A stretch of DNA of 64,000 bases from Paragyromitra xinjiangensis. Lineage: Eukaryota > Ascomycota > Pezizomycetes > Pezizales > Discinaceae. Shown here piece by piece: positions 33,902 through 44,506 of this stretch. Within the stretch, counting starts at the first letter, position 1, and the number at the start of each line of letters is the position of its first letter. Below the pieces are notes generated by a model. It saw nothing but the letters and a program-made list of their open reading frames with translations, was not told the DNA's origin and did not search any database. The translations under genes were made by a program, and so were the position numbers. The stretch lies in contig JBCAMK010000003.1 in assembly GCA_038503065.1 (NCBI GenBank), positions 620,001 to 684,000 on the forward strand, given 5' to 3'.

Positions 33902-35237
33902 ACTAGAGGCAGTATATAACAAGCGACCGCCCACCTCGCTTCCACTTTTCCTCCATCATCTCCGACTGCAAACTCAACACCACAAATTACCTCTCCCAGA
34001 ACCTCACGAAACCAAAAAGTCTTTATCTCTTTGGCCTCGTGTATCACTACACCCCACCTCGCTTCTGGGAACTCATCACTCCCATCGCTCCCCCATCATC
34101 CTGGCTCCCAATACTCCTCCCAGAGTATCGCCATCACCACCTGCAACTCCCGTCCGACTTGTTTGGGCACCCATCACACCCACACCTCTCGCTGGGCGCA
34201 AACGCACCTCCAGCCACCTCTCTCCCCACCTCACCCGCACCTCCAATATGTCCGCACATGAAGGCAGCACCGCTCTCTCCGCCTTTGATCCTACTGATCT
34301 CCCAATGGAAGATAAACCCACCTCCAACCACAGCAGCTCCTCCAGCGAACACGATGACGACGAAAGCGTTGGAGGCCAAGCATACAACTCCAACCTCAAC
34401 TTTACTCAAATCCCTGCCGAAGACATGGCGAACATGACCAATGCCACCTCCACCAATTACCTCGCCTGGTTCATCCAAACCCAATTCAACACCATGAAAG
34501 ATGAATTTGAAAGACAAATGGACAGCCTCCAAGCCCAGATCAAATTCAACAACATCCAAAACACAAACACCACTTCAAAACTCGCCGAAATTAAGGCACA
34601 AAACATCTCCCTTCAAAACACAGTCCGCTCCTTAGACGCCAGACTCCTCCACATTCAAACCAACCAAAACGTTCAAACCACCCCTTCCAACATAAACAGC
34701 AAACCTTCCACCACAAACACAACCAAACCACCCATCAACCCCGCCAAAACACAAGAATCCTACGCCAGCAAAATCACAGCTGCACCTGGCGAAGCTAACT
34801 TCACAACCGTCACCAACAAAAAGACCCCAAAAATTCAGCCATTATACAAACCTGAGTTCACCACCGACAAAAGGGAAATCATCGTCGAACTCACAGAACC
34901 CCTACCCATCTCAGCCACTCCAGATTCCATACTAAACGCCATCAACAACCGACTAGGATCCGTCAACACATGCATCCTAGCAGTTCGAAAAACCAATAAT
35001 GACAACCTCATCCTCACCACCAAACCAAATGAAGCCGCTGACAAATTCATCGAACAATTTGAACATGAAATCACCTCAGCATGCAATCTCCTCAAAATCC
35101 CAATCACCAACATCAGAGTCAACAGCAGATGGTCCAAATTTATCATCGACGCCGTCCCCCTTAACTTCAACCTCGAACCTGTCACACCCACCACTATCAC
35201 CAATGCCCTCCAAGCTGCCATTCCTGACGTACAACTA

Positions 35238-35250
35238 CGTCGCGAAAAGC
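35238..35250 (+). repeat. Left terminal inverted repeat of the giant element
   Basis: CGTCGCGAAAAGC, identical to the reverse complement of 54717-54729 over all 13 bases. Beyond this the two ends diverge. Confidence 0.95.
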
Positions 35251-35459
35251 CCCAAAAAAGTCGTAGGCCGCGGTAAAATTTAGCAATTTCCGGTAGCCTC
35301 GCCTAACATATGGGTCCTACCACGCGCCTCCCATAGCATATCCGTGCTTTTGGTAGTCTCTCAAAGCGCATGGCGCCTTTAGCGAGCAATCTCGTAGCCT
35401 TCCCGTATACTTTCGGGAGGCTTTGTGTGTTAGCTCTCCTTTCATGGTCTTTCGCGATG

Positions 35460-35830
35460 CCCGCCAATATCCGTGCACTCTACCACCCACTCTGACGTGC
35501 CCACCATTTTGCTACCATTGCTACCATGGGCTTTCACCGGGCTTGCTAATATCTGTGCAACTCTGACATGTCTACCATTTTGCTACCTTTGCTACCGCGG
35601 GCTTTCACCATGCTCGCTAATATCCGTGCACTCTACCGCTAACTCTGACATGTCTACCATTTTGCTACCTTTGCTACCGCGGGCTTTTACTATGCTCGCT
35701 AATATCCGTGCACTCTACTGCTAACTCTGACATGTCTACCATTTTGCTACCACTAACTCTGACATGCCTACTATTTTACGTGCTTTCGCTATGTTTGCTA
35801 GTTTAAGTCCTTTGATTCGCTACTAGACGT
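35460..35830. repeat. Tandem ~82-bp repeats near the left end
   Basis: At least three imperfect units share TCTGACATGTCTACCATTTT, GCTACC.TTGCTACCGCGGG and CTCGCTAATATCCGTGCACTC. Clear units are at 35562-35643 and 35644-35725, with degenerate units on either side. Each unit carries one CTCTGAC word. Confidence 0.8.
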
Positions 35831-35904
35831 GCTTTCGCTATGTTCGCTACCAGTATGCCACAAGAAACAGAAACACCCCAAGTACTAGCTAAAGACCTAT
35901 CCTA

Positions 35905-36615
35905 ATCCAACATGAATATGAAAAAATTCCCTGTAATAACGTCCTGCGGTTGCCATCTGATCTACTGGGAACCGCCACGAAGACTAAGGACCAAGTGCAA
36001 AGTTGACTCCTTCTGGGTGGCCTAGCTTGCCGTCGAAAATGAGACGCTGCTGGTCTGGAGGAATGCCTTCCTTGTTCTCATCCAACATGAATATGAAAAC
36101 ATTTCCCGTAATCGCGTCCTGCAGTGCCATCTAATCTACTAGGAACCGCCACGAAGACTGAGGACCAAGTGCAAAGTCGACTCCTTCTGAGTAGCCTAGC
36201 TTGCCGTCGAAAATGAGACGCTGCTGGTCTGGAGGAATGCCTTCCTTGTTCTCATCCAACATGAATATGAAAACATTTCCCGTAATCGCGTCCTGCGGTT
36301 GCCATCTGATCTACTGGGAACCGCCACGAAGACTAAGGACCAAGTGCAAAGTCGACTCCTTCTGAGTAGCCTAGCTTGCCGTCGAAAATGAGACGCTGCT
36401 GGTCTGGGGGAATGCCTTCCTTGTTCTCATCCAACATGAATATGAAAACATTTCCCGTAATCGCGTCCTGCAGTGCCATCCGATCTACTGGGAACCACCA
36501 CGAAGGCTAAGGACCAAGTGCAAAGTCGACTCCTTCTGAGTAGCCTAGCTTGCCGTCGAAAATGAGACGCTGCTGGTCTGGAGGAATTCCCTCTTTGTTG
36601 TCCTCAATCTCGACA
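35905..36615 (-). repeat. Four tandem ~175-bp units encoding a ubiquitin-like peptide
   Basis: Units begin at about 35905, 36079, 36253 and 36428. On the minus strand each unit can be read as …LDENKEGIPPDQQRLIFDGK and continues LGYSEGVDFALGP before a stop. The core KEGIPPDQQRLIF.GK matches 15 of 16 residues of the most conserved ubiquitin segment (residues 33-48). In two units an upstream ATG gives a short frame starting MALQDAITGNVFIFMLDENK. The rest of ubiquitin (MQIFVKTLTGK start, LRLRGG end) is absent. The array is probably a captured ubiquitin or ubiquitin-fusion gene fragment amplified in the transposon. No evidence that it is expressed. Confidence 0.85.
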
Positions 36616-36715
36616 CACTCGGACTTCGCCTCTGACACCAACACTCTGACACCAACTCTGACACCAACACTCTGACACCGACCCTCTGACACCGACCCTC
36701 TAACGCCGACCTTGC
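36616..36715. repeat. CTCTGACACC repeat cluster downstream of the transposase
   Basis: At least five copies of CTCTGACACC separated by AACA or GACC lie within about 80 bp, directly 3' of the transposase stop codon. They belong to the element-wide motif set. Confidence 0.85.
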
Positions 36716-39606
36716 CTAATAAACCGTGTTAAACATCTCTAGATCGATGTAGTTGTTGATGAAATATCGCCCTTTTTTGCCTGCTTCTGCAGCGATGAGG
36801 TGAACAGCACGGGATATACGGCTCACTGGAATAATTCTCCGCTTTGTCGTGACTCCGGTATCCGATAGCTCCGATTGTTTACGGACTTCTATCATGCCGC
36901 TGTTTGGGTTAGGCCTACCGGCATTCATCACAGTCAGATATTCCACCAACGCCAGTTCGTGGCCTATTTTGCGAAACTTTGGACGACCGTTGTCTTTATT
37001 TCCATCGGGGACCTTGTCGATGAAGGTGAAAACACAAATGAGCTCTGCCGGCTTCAAGCCAGTCTCATTGAAGTAGCTCTGGTTAGGCCCACTAACCCCA
37101 GGCTCTGTTTGAATGAGGACGTGGTCGTACCGGGAGCCATCTCCCCTCCAATCGGTCACACATCGCGCAAATTCTGTGCAGAATTCCTCGGGGTCGTTGT
37201 GAGAAGGGAAGCTGGCCACCACTCCTGTGCCCATCGTAACCTTTTGTGCTGCAATCCAGGGGATACTGCTTCGATATTGTGTCAAATGATAACTAGTGTT
37301 CGCCCCGGATTGGATTGTAAAGAGATAATCCCGTACAAGCTTCAGCAACTCTGACGCGGACGCCAACTCTGACGTGGGCGCCAACTCTGACGTGGGCGCC
37401 AGCTCTGACGTGGGGGCCAGCTCTGACGTGGGGGCCAGCTCTGACGTGGGGGCCAGCTCTGACGTGGGCGTCAACTCTGACGCTGACACGTTGATGTGGC
37501 GCGGTAGCTGCAGTTTTCCCATCAAAACTTGCTTGGGAATATGCCCACTTATGACAGTTTTCCTTTCTTTCCGACCGACTCGTAACTCATCCACAAGAGA
37601 TAAACAGACTGTTGCCCATCGTGAGCCGGTCTTTATCAGATGTTGCAGCAGCGCGGTTCGTGCTTTAAGTTTGAACAATCTATCCTCCCATCTTAGCATT
37701 TGCAAAAGCGGCTTTACCTTGTTCGTTGATCGATAGGCCTCTTTGATCATCCAGGAATGCGCGGCTTCACTTTGCTCTGTGTCAGAGTTGTCACATGATC
37801 CGAAGTCGCGTATACTCTCGGTGTAATGGCGCATCATGTGAAGCTTTGGTATGCGGTCAAAGTTTCCAGAGTCCCTGGATTCCACGAAGTTCCCCAAAAG
37901 AGACTCGTAGCCCGCCATTGCTTTATCCATCATTTCCAGGGTGTTCTCTGTATGGGAGTGATAGCCGGCAAACATAATGAATTCAGTAAGATGTTTCAGA
38001 CATCTCAAGTGCTCCAGTCGTCTTTTAAAAAATGGTGCTAAGACCCCGATCCACACCTTCAGCATGTGCTTGTATTCTGCCCCCGTCCACTGAGAAATCT
38101 GGGAAAATTTGTGACCGAAGTTCTTCAGATCACTAAACAGGGGTATCTCTGCGAACCGCTGATCAATCTCCGCGATGACGTGTGGTCCATGCTCCTGTAC
38201 GAGATATGTACATACCCACTTCCATGTATGGTCCTTCAGGACGCCCTTGAGTAATTGATGAAGCCGGTCTGGATTGATTGCATGATAGATATTGCAGTGA
38301 ACGTGGTGGGCGGCAAAGTTTTCGAAATCAAATCTCCACTGCCCTACGGCTTCGAGCTCCGCTGTCGACATTAGAGCATAGCGGGTGGGATCTCTGGGGG
38401 TAGGCGGGACCCCAGTCAGAGTACTTAAGTTGTCGGGCGCGCATTCGCACCTAGGGCACCACATAGACTTTACCAATGTCAGAGTGACCATTTCTGGGTA
38501 ATCGGCTATCCATGTCGCGATGCGGGGAAAGACTTTCCTTGTATATCCGTCTGCACAAACGACATCTGCCCCTTCCTGGCCTGTGGATTCAAAAGGGCGC
38601 AACATCTGCCGGATTGCCTCGTGAAAGGTCTTTCTCGTCGTTTCTCTTGCTGGGTTCTTTGGGATTTTAGGGAGGATTCCAAGCAAGACCAACCCATTCA
38701 TTCTGACGGCTCGTCGTTTCTTTTTCGCGAGGTTTCCAACCGACATATATACTGGCCATGCACTCTTATCACCGCTCAATGTGGATAGCATTGTTTTGTC
38801 GCTACCGATAATAATCGGTGCAATCGTTGCCCCCTTGGGAGCGTTCTCCTAGTTGGAAGTCAATATAAACATCGGTGTCAGTGTCAGTGTCAGTGTCAGT
38901 GTCAGTGTCAGAGTCAGGGAGCCGAGACTAGAAGGGCTTTTACCTGTTGCCGCCACCACCAGTTGCCTGTCCACATCTCAGAATATAATCGTTTGCCGTT
39001 GGAACCATAATCCTTTATCGGAGAATAAGTCAAGTGGTCTTTGAAAGGTAGGTGGCCGAAAAGATATCTTAGGATTGCCATTGGATCTCGATACCAGTAT
39101 TCCACCTCTTCACCTTCGATATTAACCGTACCCTCCATCCATTCGCAGTCAAGTCCGTCATCCATAGCATGTATCAACTCGCGGAAATGATCGGCACTTT
39201 TAATATTGATCTTATCATTGAATATTCCACGACGTATCATACGATCCAGGGCGGCCTTTCCCGTATTCTCCTCTACATGGGTACGGCAGAAGTCCCATTG
39301 TAACTTTGATTTGAAAGGAAACAAAGGATGCCAATCGGGGCTATCACATGGATGAGTTACTGGTGGGCATGGTAGAGCGATGCCCGCATCAGGAAAAGTA
39401 TCTGGTCTTCGGGGCGCACCCTCCTCCTCCTCCTCCTCCTCCTCCTCCTCCTGTCCGGGACAGCTATTGTCCGCGTCGTCTTCATCGAACCTTACACGAT
39501 CTCGGGACTGCTTATTGTGAGTTCGACGATGATGGACAGTCAAGCCACCTGGGCTAACAAAGGACTTTCCACAGATTCCACAAAGAAAATCCAGTCCAGA
39601 GGGCAT
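36716..39606 (-). CDS. Plavaka-type transposase with N-terminal C2H2 zinc finger, intact
   Basis: Exons are 39606-38944 and 38848-36716, giving 931 aa without stop or frameshift. Residues ~6-28 form a C2H2 finger (CGICGKSFVSPGGLTVHHRRTH), probably for DNA binding. An acidic run of glutamates follows. The conserved WYRDPMAILRYLFG...MWTGNWWWRQQ block ends exon 1. Exon 2 starts ENAPKGATIAPIIIGSDKTMLS and continues LSGDKSAWPVYMSVGNL, CADGYTRKVFPRIATWIADYPE, CPRCEC and INPDRLHQLLKGVLKDHTWKW, as in Plavaka/CACTA-related transposases. The 95-bp intron (38849-38943) contains a GTCAGT microsatellite. About residue 645 a SELAPT repeat is encoded by eight 18-bp repeats, each carrying the element-wide GTCAGAG word. 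The ATG was chosen because upstream codons have only non-ATG starts. It catalyses excision and insertion in the nucleus. Likely functional by sequence. Confidence 0.93.
38849..38943 (-). repeat. Transposase intron with (GTCAGT)n microsatellite
   Basis: Nearly half of this 95-bp intron is a run of about six GTCAGT units (38876-38912) ending CAGAGTCAGG. The donor is GTAAAAG and the acceptor ACTAG. Such runs also occur in the helicase intron at 50669-50831. Confidence 0.85.
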
Positions 39607-40160
39607 TGAAAGGGCGGCGGGATCGCTGCTTGAAGTTAGACAATCAAACAAACGAAGCAAAAACAAAGGGTTCTAGCTCTGACACTGACACTGACACTGA
39701 CACCAACCGACTCTAACTCTGACGTGGTGAGATCTGGGCGGACGTATATAAGCTGGATTGTAGGTCAGATTCGTTGGTGGCTGTTGACTGCCTTTGTTTG
39801 CTTGTTAAAGGGATAAGCCGAATCGGGAAACGAGGCTGCAGCCGGAAGCACCTAACCTGGCTAGACCAGCCGCCAACGTCATTGAACAAACACAGCAACC
39901 TCAACCTCCGCTTCCGCCTCGCCATCACTACCACCACCACCACCACCACCACCACAACCACCACCACCCTTGCAATCTCGGGAAGCAGCATTTGGGCATC
40001 AGAGACATCGAACAATCAACGTCAGAGGACTATACCCCGCTATGTATATAAAGAGACCGCTCGCCCGGCTAGCTGCAAGTCTATACTCGCCTATCCGAGT
40101 CCTCCACCCAAGCGACTTCTTTGACAGCACTAGCATACCTACTCTGATAGCGACTTGACA
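39607..40160. promoter_or_regulatory. Divergent promoter region between transposase and helicase genes
   Basis: The 554 bp between two divergently oriented start codons carry a CTCTGAC/CTGACA cluster (39675-39725), a (CCA)n run (about 39929-39965) and TATA-like sequences TATATAAGC (about 39745) and GTATATAAAGAG (about 40045-40055). The latter lies about 110 bp before the helicase ATG and is a plausible TATA box for that gene. Binding of the transposase to the motif cluster could regulate both genes; this is inference. Confidence 0.55.
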
Positions 40161-43100
40161 ATGGCACAAGCAGGTGGTAATATTCGAGAGTGGCCGATAG
40201 CCGCATCTAATTATACCGTCGAAAATGTGAGAACTGCCTTTAAGTTGGACAAGTCGGAGACGCAGGAATTTCTCGGCTCAGATGCTGTTACCGATGCCGT
40301 TTCAGAGCTAGTAGCATGGAAGACGAAGTATGCCACTGCTCAGTCGCCTTCACTAGCGCAAGTTACCACAAGGAATATTGTCCCCGCCGGCCAGCAACCT
40401 GTGGGAAAACTTCAGGTATATCAATCTAAACACCCACTCTGACATCACGTACTCTGACATCGGTTATCTCTGACATCGCACACTCTGACATCTCTTGATA
40501 TAAATAGGAAGATATGACCATACTCGAGGGCCTAGTCGATGGTGCTCGGGTTTTTTTTGCTCTTGGTCCCAATGACCCCGTAGTTCTCAACGATATTCGC
40601 GATGCCCATCGGGTTCTAGGCTGTGCTGCTCGGCAGGCCGTACGCAGTGGCGGCACCCGGCTGCCACCCCGAGACGGCCAGCGGCTCCAGCTCCGGCTTC
40701 TGTAGCTACTACTCCAAGGGCATCTCGACGATCAGCAACCGCAGGCACTTCTTCTTCGTCTGCCACTCCTTCGACCGCCACCTCAAGTGCGAGAAGGCCA
40801 GCAACCCGGGCCCCTTCTACCTCTCAAGCCTCTCCTTCGACCCAGGTCGGTGCTAGAAGAAGCACTGGTGCTAGGAGTACTTCTCGGTCTCGAACTTTGG
40901 CAAGGCGCGATGCCGTCCCTGCAGCCCGTACAGCTCCATCCCAGCGAGACTCTGGGAGCCCACCACGCAGCAGGATTCGAGTGGAAGACCGTGGAGATCC
41001 GGAACCCACGATTGAGAAACGAGTCGATCTTCAAATGGTATGGGATAATCACCCACCGGAAGTGCCGAAAAGGAGCGCCCTAAAGTTTCAGGCAAACATC
41101 CAACGCCGCCTGCAGTACTGGGGTGACTTCGAGCGCTGGGTAGAGACCGAATATGGCCTATCTTTCCTTGGGTTACGAGTCGCTCAGTACTTGGCCAGCA
41201 CCACGCCATCACCGCAACCGAAGTTTGATCTGGACGATTATGAGCTTACAGAGGCGGATTGGGAGTTTGCTGTATCCAATGCTAGCCGCATGGGGATCTT
41301 AATGGTATCACTCACGACCGCTCCACAAGCTCCAGCTCCAGCCCCAGCACCTCCCCATGTGTCAGTGTCAGAGTCGGCAGCGCAGGACGAAAACAACGAT
41401 ACCGCAGACAATGAGGAGAGGGAGAGGGAGAGGGAGAGGGAGAGGACCGACCAAAGCCTCCGGCGATCCACCAGCAGAGTGGCAAACCTTCGCATTGGCA
41501 ACGAAGCTCCTGAAGATCAAGATGTTGAAATGCCTGACCGGCCCCAGGAGACGCTATCCACGGCGCGCAACCCGGCTAGGCAATCACGCCAGGCTGCTAG
41601 AACACCCACACCCGTTGATGAGCAGGACCCGATGGAGGATGAAACAGAACATCAGCGCGCAGCTGAAGGGAAGGGGAAGCAGAGGGAGGAAGGGAGGGAG
41701 GGGAGGATCAGGGCGCAGCTGGAGGGAAGGGGAAGCAGAAGGAGGGGAGGGGGAGGAAGGGAAGGAGGAAGGGGGGAGGAAGGGGGAGGAGGGGGGAGGG
41801 GGGGGATAACCCACCGGCGGATAGCAGCGAAGATTCGGCCAGTTCGCAGTCGGAACCAGATATCGGTGAAATAGTGAAACCCACGCGGCGTCTCACCGGC
41901 ATTGGCCGGGGCGGGCCTGACAGCCAGGTTAAACCCAGGCCGAAGGTTCTGATCAACACAGATGCCGACTTTGATCTAATTGCCGGGCTCCATTCGATAA
42001 AATAGTTCTTGGTGAGACTGGAGATGATTCTCGGAAGGAAGGGCCCGATGACGCCGAAGGAGATACAGCTAGTGTTGAATGGTACGAGTCATGCTCTGAC
42101 AACCCACTCTGACAGTACACTCTGACAGTCGGCGTTTAATTTAGGTTGCACAGAATCCTGGATAACGAGATCTTCCAAAGGGAGAATCTCCAAGAGTCGT
42201 TCACTGCCTTGGGCATAGACCCGGCGACACGGGCTTTTCCATTGATCAAACCTCCATTCAAATTTATGGACCACCAGATAATCGGCATCAATTGGATGAA
42301 GGAAAAGGAAGAGGGTTTAGCATATGGGGGACTCCTCGCTGATGACTGTGGCACGGGTAAAGTAAGTGTTCAATCAAACCGTTCCACATCACTCTGATAT
42401 TATTTCTTATTCCTGACTCGGACCAACCAGACAATGACACTGCTGGGACTACTGTGTATTCAAGCTCATGAGTACGAAGCACGTCGGGTCCAGCAAAACT
42501 TGACTACGGAATTCTACCAGCAGGCTCTCGGGACCTACGAACGATCCAAAAGGGAAGGGACACTCAAGGAGGGAGATATGAAGCCCGGAACCCGGATAAG
42601 ATCTTCATGGGACCGACGTTGATAATCTGGTACCAATAACTCTGACACTCACTCTGACACTGTCAGTACTGACTCTGACGTTTGTGATCTTTAGTCCGGT
42701 TCCAATGATTTCGGAATGGCAAGAGGCAATTCGTAGCAACACTCTACTCACTCCGATTCTCCACTACGGCAACACTTTTTTCGATAGGAGGGCTTGGCAC
42801 CAAATCAACTCTGCCAGCAAATTCCCGTGGCGCCATGTCATCATTACCACAAAGGAAACGTTGATGAAACGTTGGAACACCAAGGACTTCCGGGGCCGAA
42901 GATTTTGGGGTACTGAAGACTTGCTTCTTCAGCGTTTAGTACTCGACGAAGCTCATCGCTTCCGAGTGTCCGGCGCCCCCCCAGCAGGCGTCATTAGCCC
43001 CACCACAGGATTACTTTCCCGCAGCAACCCAAACAATGCCATGGCAATGTGGGCAAAAAATTTGGACTCGCTAAATCCAGAGGCCAAATGGATGTTAACG

Positions 43101-44073
43101 GCCACCCCTCTAGTAAGTACCATGTCAGACCTCCGGTGGGTATGTCGGTTCCTACAACGGCCTGAGTGGCTATCGGACAACCTGCCCCCAGATACGTTTG
43201 CCAATAAACACGACATCGAGTTAGGAGCGTGGTTCCAAAACCCTGATCGACCCAGCGAGGACGGAAATAATCTGGATGCAGCCTTTACTCCTGTCGCAGA
43301 TCCGTTCCGGGATTATAAGGCACATGGCTCTTATGTCCACTGCACAACAAAAGCCTGGAACGCCTTTATCTGGGGCAATCTCAATAATGCATCGAAGTTG
43401 CAGCACCTCCAGCGCACAGGAATGATCACCCCGAGCCAGCGGCAACATTTGTCAGACTCCCTGCGGATAGTGGGAGGATATGCGCAAGAGATTTTGCGTA
43501 CTCTGATACTCCGCCGCTCGATGGTCAGCAGGATTCCGTTTCGGGTGGGTAAGCCGATTATCGATATACCCGTCATGAAGACTGTCACCACTCGCCTGCA
43601 GTTCGCAGATGACGGATCCAAGGATGTTTATTCCTTCCTAGTCGACAATTATGCCCAAATACGCGCTTCTTTTGGCAGGTCAATAGCAGAAGGGCAGCAA
43701 GCGCCAATTCCAGGCCATAAATTTGGCCCCCGTTGGCGTTATATTTGTTTGGTTTCATTGTCCCCTTTGCTTGCCTATGCTTCCTTTGCCGAGGAGTTTT
43801 CCACGGAGAACTTATTCAGCAAGGACCGGGCGGATGAAGGCCGTCCACACCGTTTGAAGGTGAAATCTCTGCTGACGAAGTTCCGCGAGCAAATGCCGGA
43901 CAGGGGAACAGATTTCTACCCGGAATCTATGGCCAACATGAGCGATGAGGATATGGTCCGGGCAATGGAATTCTGCAGTCCAAAATTGGGTCGACTCAAA
44001 GATCGATTGCACGAATTGGTCACTTTGGGCGGGAAGAAGGTTATATTGTGGGTCTATTGGCCTCTGTCGCAAT

Positions 44074-44086
44074 GGCTAATTCAAGA
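44074..44086. repeat. Target-site duplication of LINE C, left copy
   Basis: GGCTAATTCAAGA, repeated exactly at 50655-50667. In the helicase gene it encodes the end of WLIQE. Confidence 0.97.
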
Positions 44087-44506
44087 TTATTTATTTATTT
44101 ATTGCTCATATTGCATAAATCCGTAACGGATATGGCATACAGTGAAAGGAAACCCCCATGACCGCACAATAACTAACAAAAGAAAATCCTCCGCGAACAT
44201 GAACCAACTAGTTAGTAGATATCCACATCATATATCTTTCGCGAAAAACATAAGAAAAGTAAATCAAAAACAAATAACATAAAAGATAACAAAAGAGGAA
44301 ATAACAATTTATCTCAAAGTTCTACCGAACAGTAGAAACGAACGGAATAACAATTGACAGGGTAAAATCATAGGGAAATACTCAAACAGTTTCATAGTCA
44401 GAAATCCTCCACACGGTCATGTTCCATCTCACCCCACTTTCAGGGTCTTCATCAGTTTTCTATCGTCCTTCACCATCGCATGCTTTGGGCCTGTAGCCCG
44501 TTCTTT

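Noticed and set aside
33834..34247. N-terminal extension of LINE D ORF1 upstream of 34248
   Set aside because: The frame is open but copy E has its start at the equivalent ATG (59403) and the upstream part is not conserved as protein; it is 5' UTR.
37347..37490. Regularly spaced repeats resembling a CRISPR array
   Set aside because: Spacers are too short (about 11 bp), the repeats are part of a protein-coding frame, and the organism is a eukaryote.
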